Shown: positions 7,090-15,787 of the stretch, piece by piece
How positions within the stretch are numbered: the stretch's first letter is position 1
Layout: each line of letters begins with the position of its first letter
Assembly (NCBI GenBank): GCA_019114585.1
Contig: DXFE01000044.1
Coordinates: 1 to 18,267 of the forward strand
Reading direction: 5' to 3'
Length of the DNA stretch: 18,267 bases
From: Gemmiger_A avium
GTDB taxonomy: Bacteria; Bacillota; Clostridia; Oscillospirales; Ruminococcaceae
Position numbers and translations under genes: made by a program
The notes under the pieces: model-generated
Databases searched by the model: none
The model's input: only the letters and a program-made list of their open reading frames with translations
Told to the model about the DNA's origin: nothing

Positions 7090-8331
7090 TCAGTCCTCCC
7101 ATTTTTTCAGCAGAATACTGGCGTTATGCCCGCCAAAGCCCAGCGAGTTGGACATGGCATACTGTACCCGGGCCATGCGGCCGGTGTTGGGCACCACGTC
7201 CAGGTCGCAGGCCGGATCGGGCTGCTCGTAGTGAATAGTAGCGGGCAGGAAATCCTCCCGCAGCGCCATCGCAGTAAATGCCGCTTCCACCGCCCCGGCA
7301 GCACCCAGCAGATGGCCGGTCATGGACTTGGTGGAGCTGACTGCCAGCTTTGCCGCATGCTCGCCGAATGCCAGCTTGACGGCCGCGGTCTCCCCCGCGT
7401 CGTTCAGCGGAGTGGAGGTGCCGTGAGCGTTGATATAGCCCACCTGCTCCGGCGACACGCCGCCGTCGGCCAGCGCCAGGGTCATGGCCCGGGCCGCGCC
7501 GGAACCGTCCGGCAGAGGGGCGGTAATGTGGTGGGCGTCGCAGGAGACGCCGTAGCCCGCCACCTCCGCCAGAATGGTGGCGCCCCGGCGCACCGCATGC
7601 TCATACTCTTCCAGCAGCAGCGCACCCGCGCCCTCCCCCATCACAAAACCGGAACGGCGCGCATCAAAGGGAACCGACGCACAGGCCGGGTCATCACCGG
7701 TGTGCAGCGCATGCAGGGAGGTAAAACCGCCCATGGCCAGCGGGGTAATGGAGGCTTCGGTGCCGCCCGCCAGCGCCACTTCGGCGTAACCGTCCCGGAT
7801 GTGGCGGAAAGCGTCCCCTACCGCATTGGTGCCGGAGGCACAGGCGGTTACCGGGCAGGTGCACATGCCCCCGAACCCGTGCCGGATGGCAATATTGCCC
7901 GCAGCCATGTTGGCGATCACCATGGGGATAAAGAAGGGAGAAACCCGGTCGTAGCCCTTTTCCGCCCCTTTCAGGCACTCGGCCTGGATGGTGGTGAAAC
8001 CGCCGATACCGCTGGCGAAGAACACCGCGCAGCGCCCGGCATCCTCCTGCTCCATCAAAAGCCCTGCCGACGCCACCGCCTGGTCGGCGGCGGAGAGGGC
8101 GAACTGAACGCACCGGTCCAGCTTGCGGGCTTCCTTTTTATCCAGAAACGCGGTGGGGTCAAAGTTCTTGACCTCCGCCGCCAGGCTTACCTTCTGGCCG
8201 GCCGGATCGTAGAGGGTGATGGGGCCGATGCCGCATTCCCCCCGTTTGACCGCCGCCCAGCTGTCCGCCAGGTTCAGCCCCAGCGGGGTCACCGCGCCCA
8301 TGCCGGTGATTACTACCCGTCGTTTTTCCAT
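7090..8331 (-). CDS. fabF: 3-oxoacyl-ACP synthase II FabF (KASII)
   Basis: A 413-residue condensing enzyme that elongates acyl-ACP with malonyl-ACP. With the start at 8331 the catalytic residues fall at Cys164 (VTACASGTNA), His303 (INAHGTSTPLND) and His340 (KSMTGHLLGAAG), almost the E. coli FabF numbering. The N-terminus is the standard RRVVITGMGAVTPLG. I reject the in-frame GTG at 8349, which overlaps the fabG stop, because AGGAGG lies between it and the ATG at 8331 with ideal six-base spacing. It is the only elongating ketoacyl synthase in the window (FabH does initiation), so it must serve all chain lengths unless another copy exists elsewhere. Confidence 0.97.
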   Translation of the reverse strand: MEKRRVVITGMGAVTPLGLNLADSWAAVKRGECGIGPITLYDPAGQKVSLAAEVKNFDPTAFLDKKEARKLDRCVQFALSAADQAVASAGLLMEQEDAGRCAVFFASGIGGFTTIQAECLKGAEKGYDRVSPFFIPMVIANMAAGNIAIRHGFGGMCTCPVTACASGTNAVGDAFRHIRDGYAEVALAGGTEASITPLAMGGFTSLHALHTGDDPACASVPFDARRSGFVMGEGAGALLLEEYEHAVRRGATILAEVAGYGVSCDAHHITAPLPDGSGAARAMTLALADGGVSPEQVGYINAHGTSTPLNDAGETAAVKLAFGEHAAKLAVSSTKSMTGHLLGAAGAVEAAFTAMALREDFLPATIHYEQPDPACDLDVVPNTGRMARVQYAMSNSLGFGGHNASILLKKWED

Positions 8332-8345
8332 CTTGCGCCTCCTGT

Positions 8346-9092
8346 TCACATGGCCATGCCGCCGTCCACGCAGAGCACCTGGCCGGTGATGTATGCCGAT
8401 TCCGGCGAAGCCAGGAACGCTACCGCCGCGGCCACCTCTTCCGCCGTGCCCAGCCGCGCCAGGGGGATCTGCCCCAGCAGCGCGGTGCGCACCGATTCCG
8501 GCAGCACGGCGGTCATATCCGTTTCAATAAAGCCGGGAGCCACACAGTTCACTGTGATGCCGCGGCTTGCCAGCTCCTTGGCGGCGCTCTTGGACATGCC
8601 GATCAGCCCCGCCTTGCTGGCAGCGTAGTTGGCCTGGCCCAGGTTGCCCCGCAGCCCCACCACGCTGGACAGGTTCACGATCCGGCCCCAGCGCTGCTTC
8701 ATCATGGGCCGCATGACCGCCTGCATGCAGGCAAAGGCCCCTTTCAGATTGGTAGCCAGCACCGCGTCGAAGTCCTGCTCGCTCATCCGCATCATCAGCC
8801 CGTCCCGGGTGATGCCCGCGTTGTTCACCAGCACGTCCACGCCGCCCCACCGTTCACTCACGGCAGCTACCAGCGCCCGGACCTGCTCCGCATCGGACAC
8901 ATCCGCCTGCACGGCAAAGGCATCCGGCGCACCCTGCTGCAGGCACGCCTGCACCACCTCTTCGGCGGCGGCCGCGTTGCCCGCGTAGTTCACCGCCACA
9001 CGCATACCCCGGGCCGCCAGCGCCAGGCAGACCGCCCGGCCGATTCCCCGGCTGCCGCCGGTGACCAGCGCCCGTTTTGCCATCTGTTCCAT
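8346..9092 (-). CDS. fabG: 3-oxoacyl-ACP reductase FabG
   Basis: A 248-residue short-chain dehydrogenase that reduces 3-oxoacyl-ACP, normally with NADPH. The dinucleotide-binding TGGSRGIG is at residues 11-18 and NNAG at 90-93. The catalytic set is Asn115, Ser143, Tyr156 and Lys160 (YAASK), matching the spacing in E. coli FabG. The C-terminal ITGQVLCVDGGMAM is the usual ending. The ATG at 9092 directly abuts the fabD stop, and a GGAGG inside the end of fabD lies eight bases upstream, so I prefer it to the ATG three codons later. It sits between fabD and fabF, a common Firmicute order. Confidence 0.97.
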   Translation of the reverse strand: MEQMAKRALVTGGSRGIGRAVCLALAARGMRVAVNYAGNAAAAEEVVQACLQQGAPDAFAVQADVSDAEQVRALVAAVSERWGGVDVLVNNAGITRDGLMMRMSEQDFDAVLATNLKGAFACMQAVMRPMMKQRWGRIVNLSSVVGLRGNLGQANYAASKAGLIGMSKSAAKELASRGITVNCVAPGFIETDMTAVLPESVRTALLGQIPLARLGTAEEVAAAVAFLASPESAYITGQVLCVDGGMAM

Positions 9093-10037
9093 TCAGTTTT
9101 CCTCCTGCAGCATCCGCACCGCCTCGGCCAGTTCCTGGGCGGTCTCCACTCCCAGTACCGGCACCTTGCGCTCGGTCACCGTTTTTTTCCACAGGCCGGA
9201 CAGCACCCGGCCCGGGCCGATCTCGATCACCCGGTCGATCCCCTCATCCGCCAGACGGCGCAGAGTATCCTCCATGTACACGCTGGAGCGCACCTGTTTT
9301 TCCAGCAGAGCGGGAACGGTGTCCCCGTCCCCCATGGGCCCGCCCAGGCAGTTGAAGTAGACCGGAAAGTTCATCTTGCCGAAAGGCTCCCGGGTGAACC
9401 GCTCCGCCAGTGCGCTGGCCGCGGGGGCCATCAGAGAAGTATGGAACGGCCCGGATACCTTGAGCGGCACACAGCGCCGCGCCCCCGCCTGTTTGGCCAG
9501 TTCGCAGGCCCGCTCAACGGCGGCGGCATCTCCCGCAATGGCCATCTGACCAGGGCAGTTGTAGTTGGCGATCTCCACCACACCCAGAGCCGAGGCCCCG
9601 GCGCAGGCATCCGCCAAAGTCTTGCGGTCCAGACCCAGCACAGCGGCCATGCCGCTGGCGCGGCCCTGTACCGCCTGTTCCATCGCCGCGCCCCGGAACG
9701 CCGCCAGCTCTACCGCCTGCCGGGGGCTGAACACCCCCGCGGCGCAGAGGGCGGAATACTCGCCCAGGCTCAGGCCCGCTGCCGCGACCGGCTGCGCGCC
9801 GGCCTCCTGCAGCACCCGGGTGACCCCGGCGGCAAACGCCACCATGCAGGGCTGGGTATATCGGGTCTGGTTCAGGGTTTCGTCGGGGCCTGCAAAGCAG
9901 AGGGATTTCAGGTCGAACTCCACCCCGGCGGCACATTCGTTCAATACCTGCCGGAAAGCCGGGAACTGCTCGTACAGATCCGCGCCCATCCCGGCGTGCT
10001 GGGCCCCCTGGCCCGCAAACAACAGCGCCAGTTTCAT
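9093..10037 (-). CDS. fabD: Malonyl-CoA:ACP transacylase FabD
   Basis: A 314-residue acyltransferase that moves malonyl groups from CoA to ACP. The sequence opens with LLFAGQGAQHAGMG. The nucleophile is Ser90 in GLSLGEY, Arg115 (AAFRGAAM) binds the malonyl carboxylate, and His199 in SGPFHTSLM is the catalytic base. Length is normal for FabD. The ATG at 10037 has AAGGAGG nearby, overlapping the end of fabK. It is flanked by fabK and fabG in the same orientation with gaps of 12 and 0 bases, so it is surely part of the fab transcript. Confidence 0.97.
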   Translation of the reverse strand: MKLALLFAGQGAQHAGMGADLYEQFPAFRQVLNECAAGVEFDLKSLCFAGPDETLNQTRYTQPCMVAFAAGVTRVLQEAGAQPVAAAGLSLGEYSALCAAGVFSPRQAVELAAFRGAAMEQAVQGRASGMAAVLGLDRKTLADACAGASALGVVEIANYNCPGQMAIAGDAAAVERACELAKQAGARRCVPLKVSGPFHTSLMAPAASALAERFTREPFGKMNFPVYFNCLGGPMGDGDTVPALLEKQVRSSVYMEDTLRRLADEGIDRVIEIGPGRVLSGLWKKTVTERKVPVLGVETAQELAEAVRMLQEEN

Positions 10038-10049
10038 GCCGTTTCCTCC

Positions 10050-10997
10050 TTATTCCCGCACCTGGCTGTCCAGCCGGGCAACCGTATCGCCGCAGCCGCG
10101 CCACAGGTCTTCCAAGATATCGGCCAGCGGACGCACCTCGCGCAGCATGCCCGCCACCTGACCGGCCATCAGGCTGCCGGTTTCGGTGTCGCCTTCGAAC
10201 ACGGCCCGCCGCAGGGAACCCAGAGTGAACTGTTCCAGTTCCATCTTGTCGGCCCCGGCCTTTTCCCGGCTGAGGTAAGCGCGGGTCATCTTGTTTTTCA
10301 GCACCCGCACCGGCGTACCGCCGTTGCGGCCGGTAACCACGGTATCGGAATCCTTGGCCGCCAGCAGCGCCTGTTTATAGTTTTCGTGGATGGGGCACTC
10401 GGTGCTGGCCAGCAGGCAGGTGCCCAGCTGCACGCCCACCGCCCCCAGGGCAAAGGCAGCCGCCAGCTGACGGCCGTCCGCAATGCCGCCCGCGGCGATC
10501 ACCGGAATGCCGAACTCCTTCATGGCGTCCACCACCTGGGGCACCAGGGCCATGGTGGTCATCTCGCCCACATGGCCGCCGCTTTCGGTGCCCTCGGCGA
10601 TCACGCCGTCCACACCCAGCCCGGCCAGACGGCGGGCCAGCACGGTGGCGGCCACCACCGGGAACACCTTGATGCCCGCTTCTTTCCACAAGGGCACATA
10701 GGCGCCCGGGTTGCCCGCGCCGGTGGTGACCACCGCCACCTGTTCCTCTACCACGATCTTGGCCATCTCGGGGGCAGCGGGGTTCATGAGCATGATATTC
10801 ACGCCGAAGGGCTTATCGGTCAGCTGCCGGCAGCGGCGGATGTGGCTGCGCAGGGTCTCGGCGTCCATACCGCCCGCCCCGATCAGGCCCAGCGCCCCCG
10901 CATTGGAGACGGCGGCGGCAAATTCGCCGGTGGCGATGTTGGCCATACCGCCCTGAATAAAGGGATATTGGGTTCCCAGGATTGTATCCAAACGCAT
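10050..10997 (-). CDS. fabK: Enoyl-ACP reductase FabK (FMN-dependent)
   Basis: A 315-residue TIM-barrel flavoprotein of the nitronate monooxygenase/FabK family, which completes each elongation round by reducing trans-2-enoyl-ACP. Family marks are PFIQGGMANIATGEFAAAVS at the N-terminus, EGTESGGHVGE with the conserved His142, and the phosphate-binding PVIAAGGIADGRQ followed by GAVGVQLGT. The location between fabH and fabD argues for FabK and not for a stand-alone nitronate monooxygenase. No FabI-type reductase is encoded in the window. FabK is insensitive to triclosan, so that phenotype is expected if no other reductase exists. The ATG at 10997 has AAGGAGG four bases upstream. Confidence 0.95.
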   Translation of the reverse strand: MRLDTILGTQYPFIQGGMANIATGEFAAAVSNAGALGLIGAGGMDAETLRSHIRRCRQLTDKPFGVNIMLMNPAAPEMAKIVVEEQVAVVTTGAGNPGAYVPLWKEAGIKVFPVVAATVLARRLAGLGVDGVIAEGTESGGHVGEMTTMALVPQVVDAMKEFGIPVIAAGGIADGRQLAAAFALGAVGVQLGTCLLASTECPIHENYKQALLAAKDSDTVVTGRNGGTPVRVLKNKMTRAYLSREKAGADKMELEQFTLGSLRRAVFEGDTETGSLMAGQVAGMLREVRPLADILEDLWRGCGDTVARLDSQVRE

Positions 10998-11010
10998 AGT
11001 TCCTCCTTAT

Positions 11011-11952
11011 TTATGCCCGCAGCAGCACGCCGCCCCAGGTAAGCCCCGCACCGAATCCCGCGCAGAGCACCGTCTGGCCCGGGCACAGCTGCCCCGCCCG
11101 GCGCATTTCGTCCAGCGCGATGGGGATGCTGGCCGCCGAGGTGTTGCCATACCGCTGCATATTCTCGTAAAACCGGGCCGGGGCCTGTTCCAGCTTTTTG
11201 GCGATGCTGTGGATGATGCGGCTGTTTGCCTGGTGCAGCACCAGATGATCCACCGCGTCCAGGGTCAGCCCGGCTTTGTCCAGCACGGCCCGGATGCACA
11301 CCGGCACCGTTTCCACCGCGAACCGGAACACCGCCCGGCCATCCATGGCCAGATAGGGGTCTTCCGGGCCGCCGCCGTGCAGCACCTGCCCGTCGCCCCG
11401 GGTGCCGAACACCGCCGCCCAGGGGGCCTGCGGATCCAGCCGCACCACGGCCGCACCCGCCCCGTCCCCGAACAGCACGCAGGTGCTGCGGTCGGAGAAA
11501 TCCAGCAGGCTGCTGATCTTTTCCGCCCCCAGCACCAGGGCATAGGGCCCGGCCAGCTGGCCGCCCAGCAGCAGACAGCGGGCGGTTTCCAGCGCGGCCA
11601 CAAAACCGGTGCAGGCGGCGTTTATGTCCAGGCACAGAGCGGTCTGGGGCAGCCCCAGCGCGGCCTGCACCTCGCAGGCCAGGGCCGGGGTACGCCGGTC
11701 AGCGGTAAAGGTGGCCGCAATACACAGGCCAACCTGCCCGGGCTGTACGTCCGCATCCTCCAGCGCCTGCCGGGCGGCGCCAACCGCCAGAGAGACAGCG
11801 GTTTCCCCCTCGGCACAGAAATACCGCTGCCGGATACCGGTGCGCTCGGTAATCCAGGCGTCGCTGGTATCCAGGGTGCGGGCAAAATCCTCGTTGGTCA
11901 CCCGGCGGCTTGGCAGGCAGCGCCCGGTTCCCAACAGTTGCAATCCGTTCAT
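11011..11952 (-). CDS. fabH: 3-oxoacyl-ACP synthase III FabH (KASIII)
   Basis: A 313-residue initiating condensing enzyme that joins acetyl-CoA, or another short acyl-CoA, to malonyl-ACP. The catalytic triad is clear: Cys114 in INAACTGF, His240 in LHQAN and Asn270 in YGNTSAAS. The N-terminal ITERTGIRQRYF is also typical. The ATG at 11952 overlaps the accA stop by four bases (ATGA), and AAAGGA lies just upstream, so translation is probably coupled. Primer preference, straight or branched chain, cannot be read safely from the sequence. Confidence 0.96.
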   Translation of the reverse strand: MNGLQLLGTGRCLPSRRVTNEDFARTLDTSDAWITERTGIRQRYFCAEGETAVSLAVGAARQALEDADVQPGQVGLCIAATFTADRRTPALACEVQAALGLPQTALCLDINAACTGFVAALETARCLLLGGQLAGPYALVLGAEKISSLLDFSDRSTCVLFGDGAGAAVVRLDPQAPWAAVFGTRGDGQVLHGGGPEDPYLAMDGRAVFRFAVETVPVCIRAVLDKAGLTLDAVDHLVLHQANSRIIHSIAKKLEQAPARFYENMQRYGNTSAASIPIALDEMRRAGQLCPGQTVLCAGFGAGLTWGGVLLRA

Positions 11953-12776
11953 ATCGTTTCCTTTCCGGCGCTGAGCCAGTCATTGCCCATGGCCCGGAAC
12001 CGGCGCTGCCGGTGGCGGGCCGGGTCGGCCAGCTTTTCCGCCCGGCGCAGCTCATCCCAAAGCACGACATCTACCGTGTGCCAGAAAACTGCCGGATCGG
12101 TGTGAGCGCCGCCGGGCGGTTCGGGCAGAATCCGGTCAATGACCTGCAGTTCCAACAGATCGGCGGCGGTGAGCTTCATCAGTTCGCAGGCTTCCTGAGC
12201 CCGGGCGCTGTCCTTCCAGAGAATGGAGGCAAACCCCTCCGGCGAGAGCACCGAATACACGGCGTTTTCCGCCATCAGCACCCGGTTGCCCATAGCCAGA
12301 GCCAGCGCCCCGCCGCTGCCGCCTTCCCCCAGGATCACCGCGATCAGCGGCACCGTGAGGGTACTCATCCGGGCCAGGCAGGCGGCAATCGCCGCGCCCT
12401 GGCCCCGGGCTTCGGCTTCCAGGCCAGGATATGCCCCCGGCGTATCCACAAAGGTCAGGATGGGGCGGCTGAATTTCTCCGCCTGTTCCATGGCCCGCAG
12501 TGCTTTGCGGTAGCCTTCCGGGGTGGGCATGCCGAAATGGCAGGCCAGGTTCTGTTCCAGGTCGATTCCTTTGCGGGTGCCCAGCACCGTGACCGGGCGG
12601 CCGTGAAACAGCCCCACCCCGGCCAGCACCGCCGGGTCGTCAGCGCAAAGCCGGTCGCCCCGCTGTTCAAAGAAGTCGGTAATCAGGGCCTGCACCGCCC
12701 CGCTTACGCCGGGCCGGCCCGGTTCCCGGGCCAGGGCCACCCGCCGGGCGGCGGGAATGACGTCATTCTGCGTCAC
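11949..12776 (-). CDS. accA: Acetyl-CoA carboxylase carboxyltransferase subunit alpha
   Basis: A 275-residue alpha subunit that, with AccD, transfers the carboxyl group from biotin to acetyl-CoA. Matches to E. coli AccA include FGMPTPEGYRKALRAMEQAE, FVDTPGAYPGLEAEARGQ, GEGGSGGALALAMGN and SPEGFASILWKD, plus the late PEPPGGAH. The start is a GTG at 12776: AAAGGAGG lies eight bases upstream, and extension further upstream is just another frame of accD. This gives a 14-base overlap with accD. The protein lacks roughly 60 residues of the N-terminal helical region found in E. coli AccA (319 residues), but the crotonase-like core is complete. AccA and AccD remain separate proteins. Confidence 0.95.
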   Translation of the reverse strand: MTQNDVIPAARRVALAREPGRPGVSGAVQALITDFFEQRGDRLCADDPAVLAGVGLFHGRPVTVLGTRKGIDLEQNLACHFGMPTPEGYRKALRAMEQAEKFSRPILTFVDTPGAYPGLEAEARGQGAAIAACLARMSTLTVPLIAVILGEGGSGGALALAMGNRVLMAENAVYSVLSPEGFASILWKDSARAQEACELMKLTAADLLELQVIDRILPEPPGGAHTDPAVFWHTVDVVLWDELRRAEKLADPARHRQRRFRAMGNDWLSAGKETI

Positions 12777-13653
12777 GGCGCACACCTCCTTTTTGATGCA
12801 GGCGCAGCAGCTTTGCCAGGGTGTCCCGCATTTCGTCCCGGGGCACCACCGCATCCACAAAACCGTGCTCCTGCAGATATTCCGCCCGCTGGAATCCCGC
12901 GGGCAGCTTTTCTCCAATGGTCTGCTCAATCACCCGGGGGCCGGCAAACCCGATCAGGGCTTCCGGCTCGGCCAGGGTGATGTCCCCCAGCATGGCAAAG
13001 CTGGCGGTGACCCCGCCGGTAGTGGGATGGGTCAGGTACGCAATGTACAGCCCGCCCTTTTCCCGGAAGCGGGTTACAGCGGCAGCGGTCTTGCCCATCT
13101 GCATCAGGGAAAGGATCCCCTCCTGCATCCGGGCCCCGCCGGAGGCGCAGAAGATCACCAGCGGCAGCCGGGCTTTTTCAGCAGTTTCAGCGGCGCGGGC
13201 GATCTTCTCCCCCACGGCCACCCCCATACTGCCCATCAGAAACCGGCTGTCCAGCACCGCCACCACCACAGGCAGCCCGCCGATCCGCCCCTTGGCGGCC
13301 ACGGCGGCCTCCCGCAGACCGGTGCGGCGGCGCAGCCCCGCCAACTTTCCCCCGTAGCCGGGGAAATCCAGCGGATCGCCAGCGGCCAGATCCGGATCCA
13401 GTTCCTGAAAGGTGCCCGGATCCAGCACCATGGACAGCCGCCGGTAGGCCCCCACCGGGCGGTGGAATCCGCATTCCGGACAGACCAACCGGTTTTTCTC
13501 CCAGTGGGCCCGGGTCACCGCCGCCTTACAGCGGGGACACTGTTCAAACACCGGCGCGGCGACCGAGAGACGGGGCGTAAAGGGGCGCTCGCCCTCCCGC
13601 CGCACCTTGAGCCGCAGCATCCGCTGCCGCCGGGCGGCAAACCAGTCATTCAT
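12763..13653 (-). CDS. accD: Acetyl-CoA carboxylase carboxyltransferase subunit beta
   Basis: A 296-residue beta subunit of the carboxyltransferase. The N-terminal four-cysteine zinc ribbon is intact: Cys39, Cys42, Cys58 and Cys61 (CPRC and CPEC). The core holds FCASGGARMQEG, the oxyanion-hole region, and TTGGVTASFAMLGD, followed by IGFAGPRVIEQT. All are standard for AccD. The ATG at 13653 overlaps the accC stop by four bases, with GGAGGAGG inside the end of accC. Length agrees with E. coli AccD (304). Confidence 0.97.
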   Translation of the reverse strand: MNDWFAARRQRMLRLKVRREGERPFTPRLSVAAPVFEQCPRCKAAVTRAHWEKNRLVCPECGFHRPVGAYRRLSMVLDPGTFQELDPDLAAGDPLDFPGYGGKLAGLRRRTGLREAAVAAKGRIGGLPVVVAVLDSRFLMGSMGVAVGEKIARAAETAEKARLPLVIFCASGGARMQEGILSLMQMGKTAAAVTRFREKGGLYIAYLTHPTTGGVTASFAMLGDITLAEPEALIGFAGPRVIEQTIGEKLPAGFQRAEYLQEHGFVDAVVPRDEMRDTLAKLLRLHQKGGVRRDAE

Positions 13654-15029
13654 TCGCTCGCCTCCTCCACGCGGCTCAGCCGCAGCAGGCTCTCCAGATT
13701 CTGTTCCAGAAAGCCGGTATCGTACTCGCCCTTAAGGTAATCCGGGTGATACAGGATCATGTGGGCCAGGTCAGCCCCGGTGGGGTAACCCTCCACCACC
13801 AGCTCCTCCAGCGCCCGGCGCATCCGGCGGATGGCCTGCAGACGGGTGGGGGCATGGACAATGATCTTGGCCGCCAGGGAATCGTACCAGGGGCTCAGTT
13901 CGCAGCCGTTGTACAAAGCGGTATCCACCCGCACCCCGCAGCCGCCGGGCAGATGCAAAAACCGCGTAACGCCCGGCGCGGGCCGGAAATCATGAGCCGG
14001 ATCCTCAGCGTTGACCCGCACTTCGATGGCGTGGCCGGTGAGATTCACCTGCTCCTGCTGCACCGGCAGTTCCAGGCCGGCAGCAATCCGCAGCTGTTCC
14101 CGCACCAGATCCAGCCCTGTGACCATCTCGGTAATGGGATGCTCCACCTGAATGCGGGTGTTCATCTCGATGAAATAGTAGTTGCCCGCGCTGTCCAGCA
14201 CAAACTCCACCGTACCCGCGCCCTCATAACCGCAGGCCCGGGCCGCCTGCACCGCGTCCCGGCCCATCCGGGTGCGCAGTTCGTCGGTAAGAGCCCGACT
14301 GGGTGATTCCTCCATCAGTTTCTGGTTGCGCCGCTGGATGGAGCAGTCCCGCTCGCCCAGGTGCACCACGTTGCCTTGGCTGTCGGCCAGGATCTGAAAC
14401 TCGATATGGCGCGGATTCAGGATCAGCTTTTCCAGATACATCTCCCCGTCGCCGAAGCAGGCAACCGCCTCGGCCCGGGCTTCTTCAAAGGCGGAAATCA
14501 GGTTCTCAGGGTCATACACCCGGCGCATTCCTCGTCCGCCGCCCCCGGCGCTGGCTTTGAGCAACACCGGATACCCGATTTTCTCGGCTACCTGGGCCGC
14601 TGTTTCCGCATCGGGCACAGGGCCATCCGAGCCAGGAACCACCGGTACCCCGGCGCTTTGCATCAGCGCCCGGGCCGCGGCCTTGTTGCCCATGCGGCGG
14701 ATAACATCCCCGGAAGGGCCGATGAATTTCAGCCCGCAGCGGGTGCACAGGTCGGCAAAATCGGCGTTTTCCGACAGAAAGCCGTATCCCGGGTGCACCC
14801 CGTCGCAGCCGCTTTCCACCGCGGCGGTAAGCACCGCCGTCTGATTCAGATAGCTGTCGGCGGCGCGGGGCGGCCCGATGCAGACTGCCCGGGTGGCCAG
14901 CTGCACCGGCAGCGACTGCGCGTCGGCGGTGGAATATACCGCCACCGTTTCAATATCCAGTTCCCGGCAGGCACGGATGATCCGCACCGCGATTTCGCCC
15001 CGATTGGCGATCAACACTCGTTTCAGCAT
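13650..15029 (-). CDS. accC: Acetyl-CoA carboxylase, biotin carboxylase subunit
   Basis: A 459-residue ATP-grasp enzyme that carboxylates the biotin on AccB using ATP and bicarbonate. Landmarks are LKRVLIANRGEIAVRIIRA at the start, HPGYGFLSENA near residue 79, Lys116 and Lys159 for ATP binding, the glycine loop AGGGGRGMR (161-169), and FIEMNTRIQVEHP with Glu288, Asn290 and Arg292 at the E. coli positions. The ATG at 15029 lies three bases after the accB stop with only a weak GGGAG upstream, so translation is likely coupled to accB. It is complete, with no fusion to the biotin carrier. Confidence 0.98.
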   Translation of the reverse strand: MLKRVLIANRGEIAVRIIRACRELDIETVAVYSTADAQSLPVQLATRAVCIGPPRAADSYLNQTAVLTAAVESGCDGVHPGYGFLSENADFADLCTRCGLKFIGPSGDVIRRMGNKAAARALMQSAGVPVVPGSDGPVPDAETAAQVAEKIGYPVLLKASAGGGGRGMRRVYDPENLISAFEEARAEAVACFGDGEMYLEKLILNPRHIEFQILADSQGNVVHLGERDCSIQRRNQKLMEESPSRALTDELRTRMGRDAVQAARACGYEGAGTVEFVLDSAGNYYFIEMNTRIQVEHPITEMVTGLDLVREQLRIAAGLELPVQQEQVNLTGHAIEVRVNAEDPAHDFRPAPGVTRFLHLPGGCGVRVDTALYNGCELSPWYDSLAAKIIVHAPTRLQAIRRMRRALEELVVEGYPTGADLAHMILYHPDYLKGEYDTGFLEQNLESLLRLSRVEEASE

Positions 15030-15032
15030 GGT

Positions 15033-15461
15033 TTACAGCTCCCGGATGCGGAACAGCGGTGTATCAAAGCCCACCAGTTCCCCGTCTTTTGCCAGAACCG
15101 CCAGCACCTCGCAGTCGCAGGGGGCGGGCACCTGGTTGATCATCTTCATGGCCTCCAGCACGCAGACCGGCTCGCCTTTTTTCAGCCGGGCGCCCGGGGC
15201 GGCAAAGGGTGCCGCGCCCGGCTGGGCCGCCACATAAAAAGTACCCACCAACGGGGCCTTGATGCAGGCGCCTTCCTCACCGGCCGGGGGTTCCGGCGCG
15301 GCTGCAGCAGCGGGAACCGCCGCCGGAACCGCGGCCGGCACTGCCTGCCCGGATGCCGATTTTTCCAGCACCAGACGGGCCCCGCCTGCCTCGTATTCCA
15401 GACGGGTCAGGCCACCCGCCGTAAATTTGTCCATCAGCGCGAACAACTCCGGCTGTGTCAT
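15033..15461 (-). CDS. accB: Acetyl-CoA carboxylase biotin carboxyl carrier protein
   Basis: A 142-residue biotin carrier. The C-terminal biotinyl domain (about residues 65-142) contains the EAMKM motif with biotin-accepting Lys106. A short N-terminal domain (about 1-35) is joined through a flexible Ala/Pro linker (about 40-60) with a repeated PAAV unit, whose DNA is a small GCC/GGA-rich tandem repeat. The ATG at 15461 has AAAGGAGGG eight bases ahead. It lies 28 bases after acpP and directly before accC, so carrier and carboxylase are co-produced. Confidence 0.97.
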   Translation of the reverse strand: MTQPELFALMDKFTAGGLTRLEYEAGGARLVLEKSASGQAVPAAVPAAVPAAAAAPEPPAGEEGACIKAPLVGTFYVAAQPGAAPFAAPGARLKKGEPVCVLEAMKMINQVPAPCDCEVLAVLAKDGELVGFDTPLFRIREL

Positions 15462-15489
15462 GCAAAGCCCTCCTTTCGCCGCTGCCCTA

Positions 15490-15714
15490 TCAGACGTGGG
15501 CCTCCAGATAGTTCACGATGTCGCCCACGGTCTTCATGTTGGCCAGTTCCTCGTCCGGCACGCCGGCGCCCAGTTCATCTTCCAGTGCCATGTTCAGTTC
15601 CACTGCGTCCAGGCTGTCAGCCTCCAGATCTTCCGCCAGGCGGGCCTCCATGGTCACGTCCTCCATCTCGCAGTTCAGGGTATCCACAACAATCTTCTTG
15701 ACCTTCTCAAACAT
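15490..15714 (-). CDS. acpP: Acyl carrier protein
   Basis: A 74-residue acidic four-helix protein that carries the growing acyl chain. Phosphopantetheine attaches at Ser34 within EADSLDAVEL. The ATG at 15714 has AAGAAGGA seven bases upstream. It is the first gene of the operon, preceded by a consensus promoter and a palindromic operator. First position would give it high expression, which suits a carrier needed in excess over its enzymes. The attaching synthase AcpS is not in the window. Confidence 0.97.
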   Translation of the reverse strand: MFEKVKKIVVDTLNCEMEDVTMEARLAEDLEADSLDAVELNMALEDELGAGVPDEELANMKTVGDIVNYLEAHV

Positions 15715-15749
15715 AGGTAAATCCTTCTTTCCCGTATTTTTGATTCAAG

Positions 15750-15779
15750 CAATTTAATTAAAATTATTTAACTAAATTG
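15750..15779. promoter_or_regulatory. AT-rich palindromic operator at the fab operon start
   Basis: The plus-strand arms CAATTTAATTAAA (15750-15762) and TTTAACTAAATTG (15767-15779) form 13-bp inverted repeats with one mismatch around four central bases. The dyad begins eight bases downstream of the acpP -10, so it covers the expected transcription start. Size and AT-rich symmetry suit a MarR-family dimer. I infer that the regulator encoded at 6145-6600 binds it and represses the operon. Confidence 0.7.
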
Positions 15780-15787
15780 TTTTAAGT

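Noticed and set aside
8332..8349. GTG at 8349 as the fabF start
   Set aside because: The AGGAGG ribosome binding site lies downstream of this codon and six bases before the ATG at 8331, and the extra six residues are not part of the FabF fold.
9441..11042. A 533-codon open frame on the plus strand across fabD and fabK
   Set aside because: It is antisense to two clearly functional genes, has low-complexity His/Gly/Arg-rich composition and no recognisable domain. Long antisense frames are expected in G+C-rich coding DNA.
15290..15350. GCC/GGA-rich tandem repeat inside accB as a mobile or CRISPR-like repeat
   Set aside because: It encodes the Ala/Pro linker normal for biotin carrier proteins.
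14361..15701. A 446-codon plus-strand frame across accC, accB and acpP
   Set aside because: Same artefact of G+C-rich codons. It runs opposite to three conserved genes and resembles no protein family.
15750..15779. FapR operator at the fab promoter
   Set aside because: No fapR or plsX gene is in the window, and the operon carries a MarR-type regulator, so a MarR site is the simpler reading.
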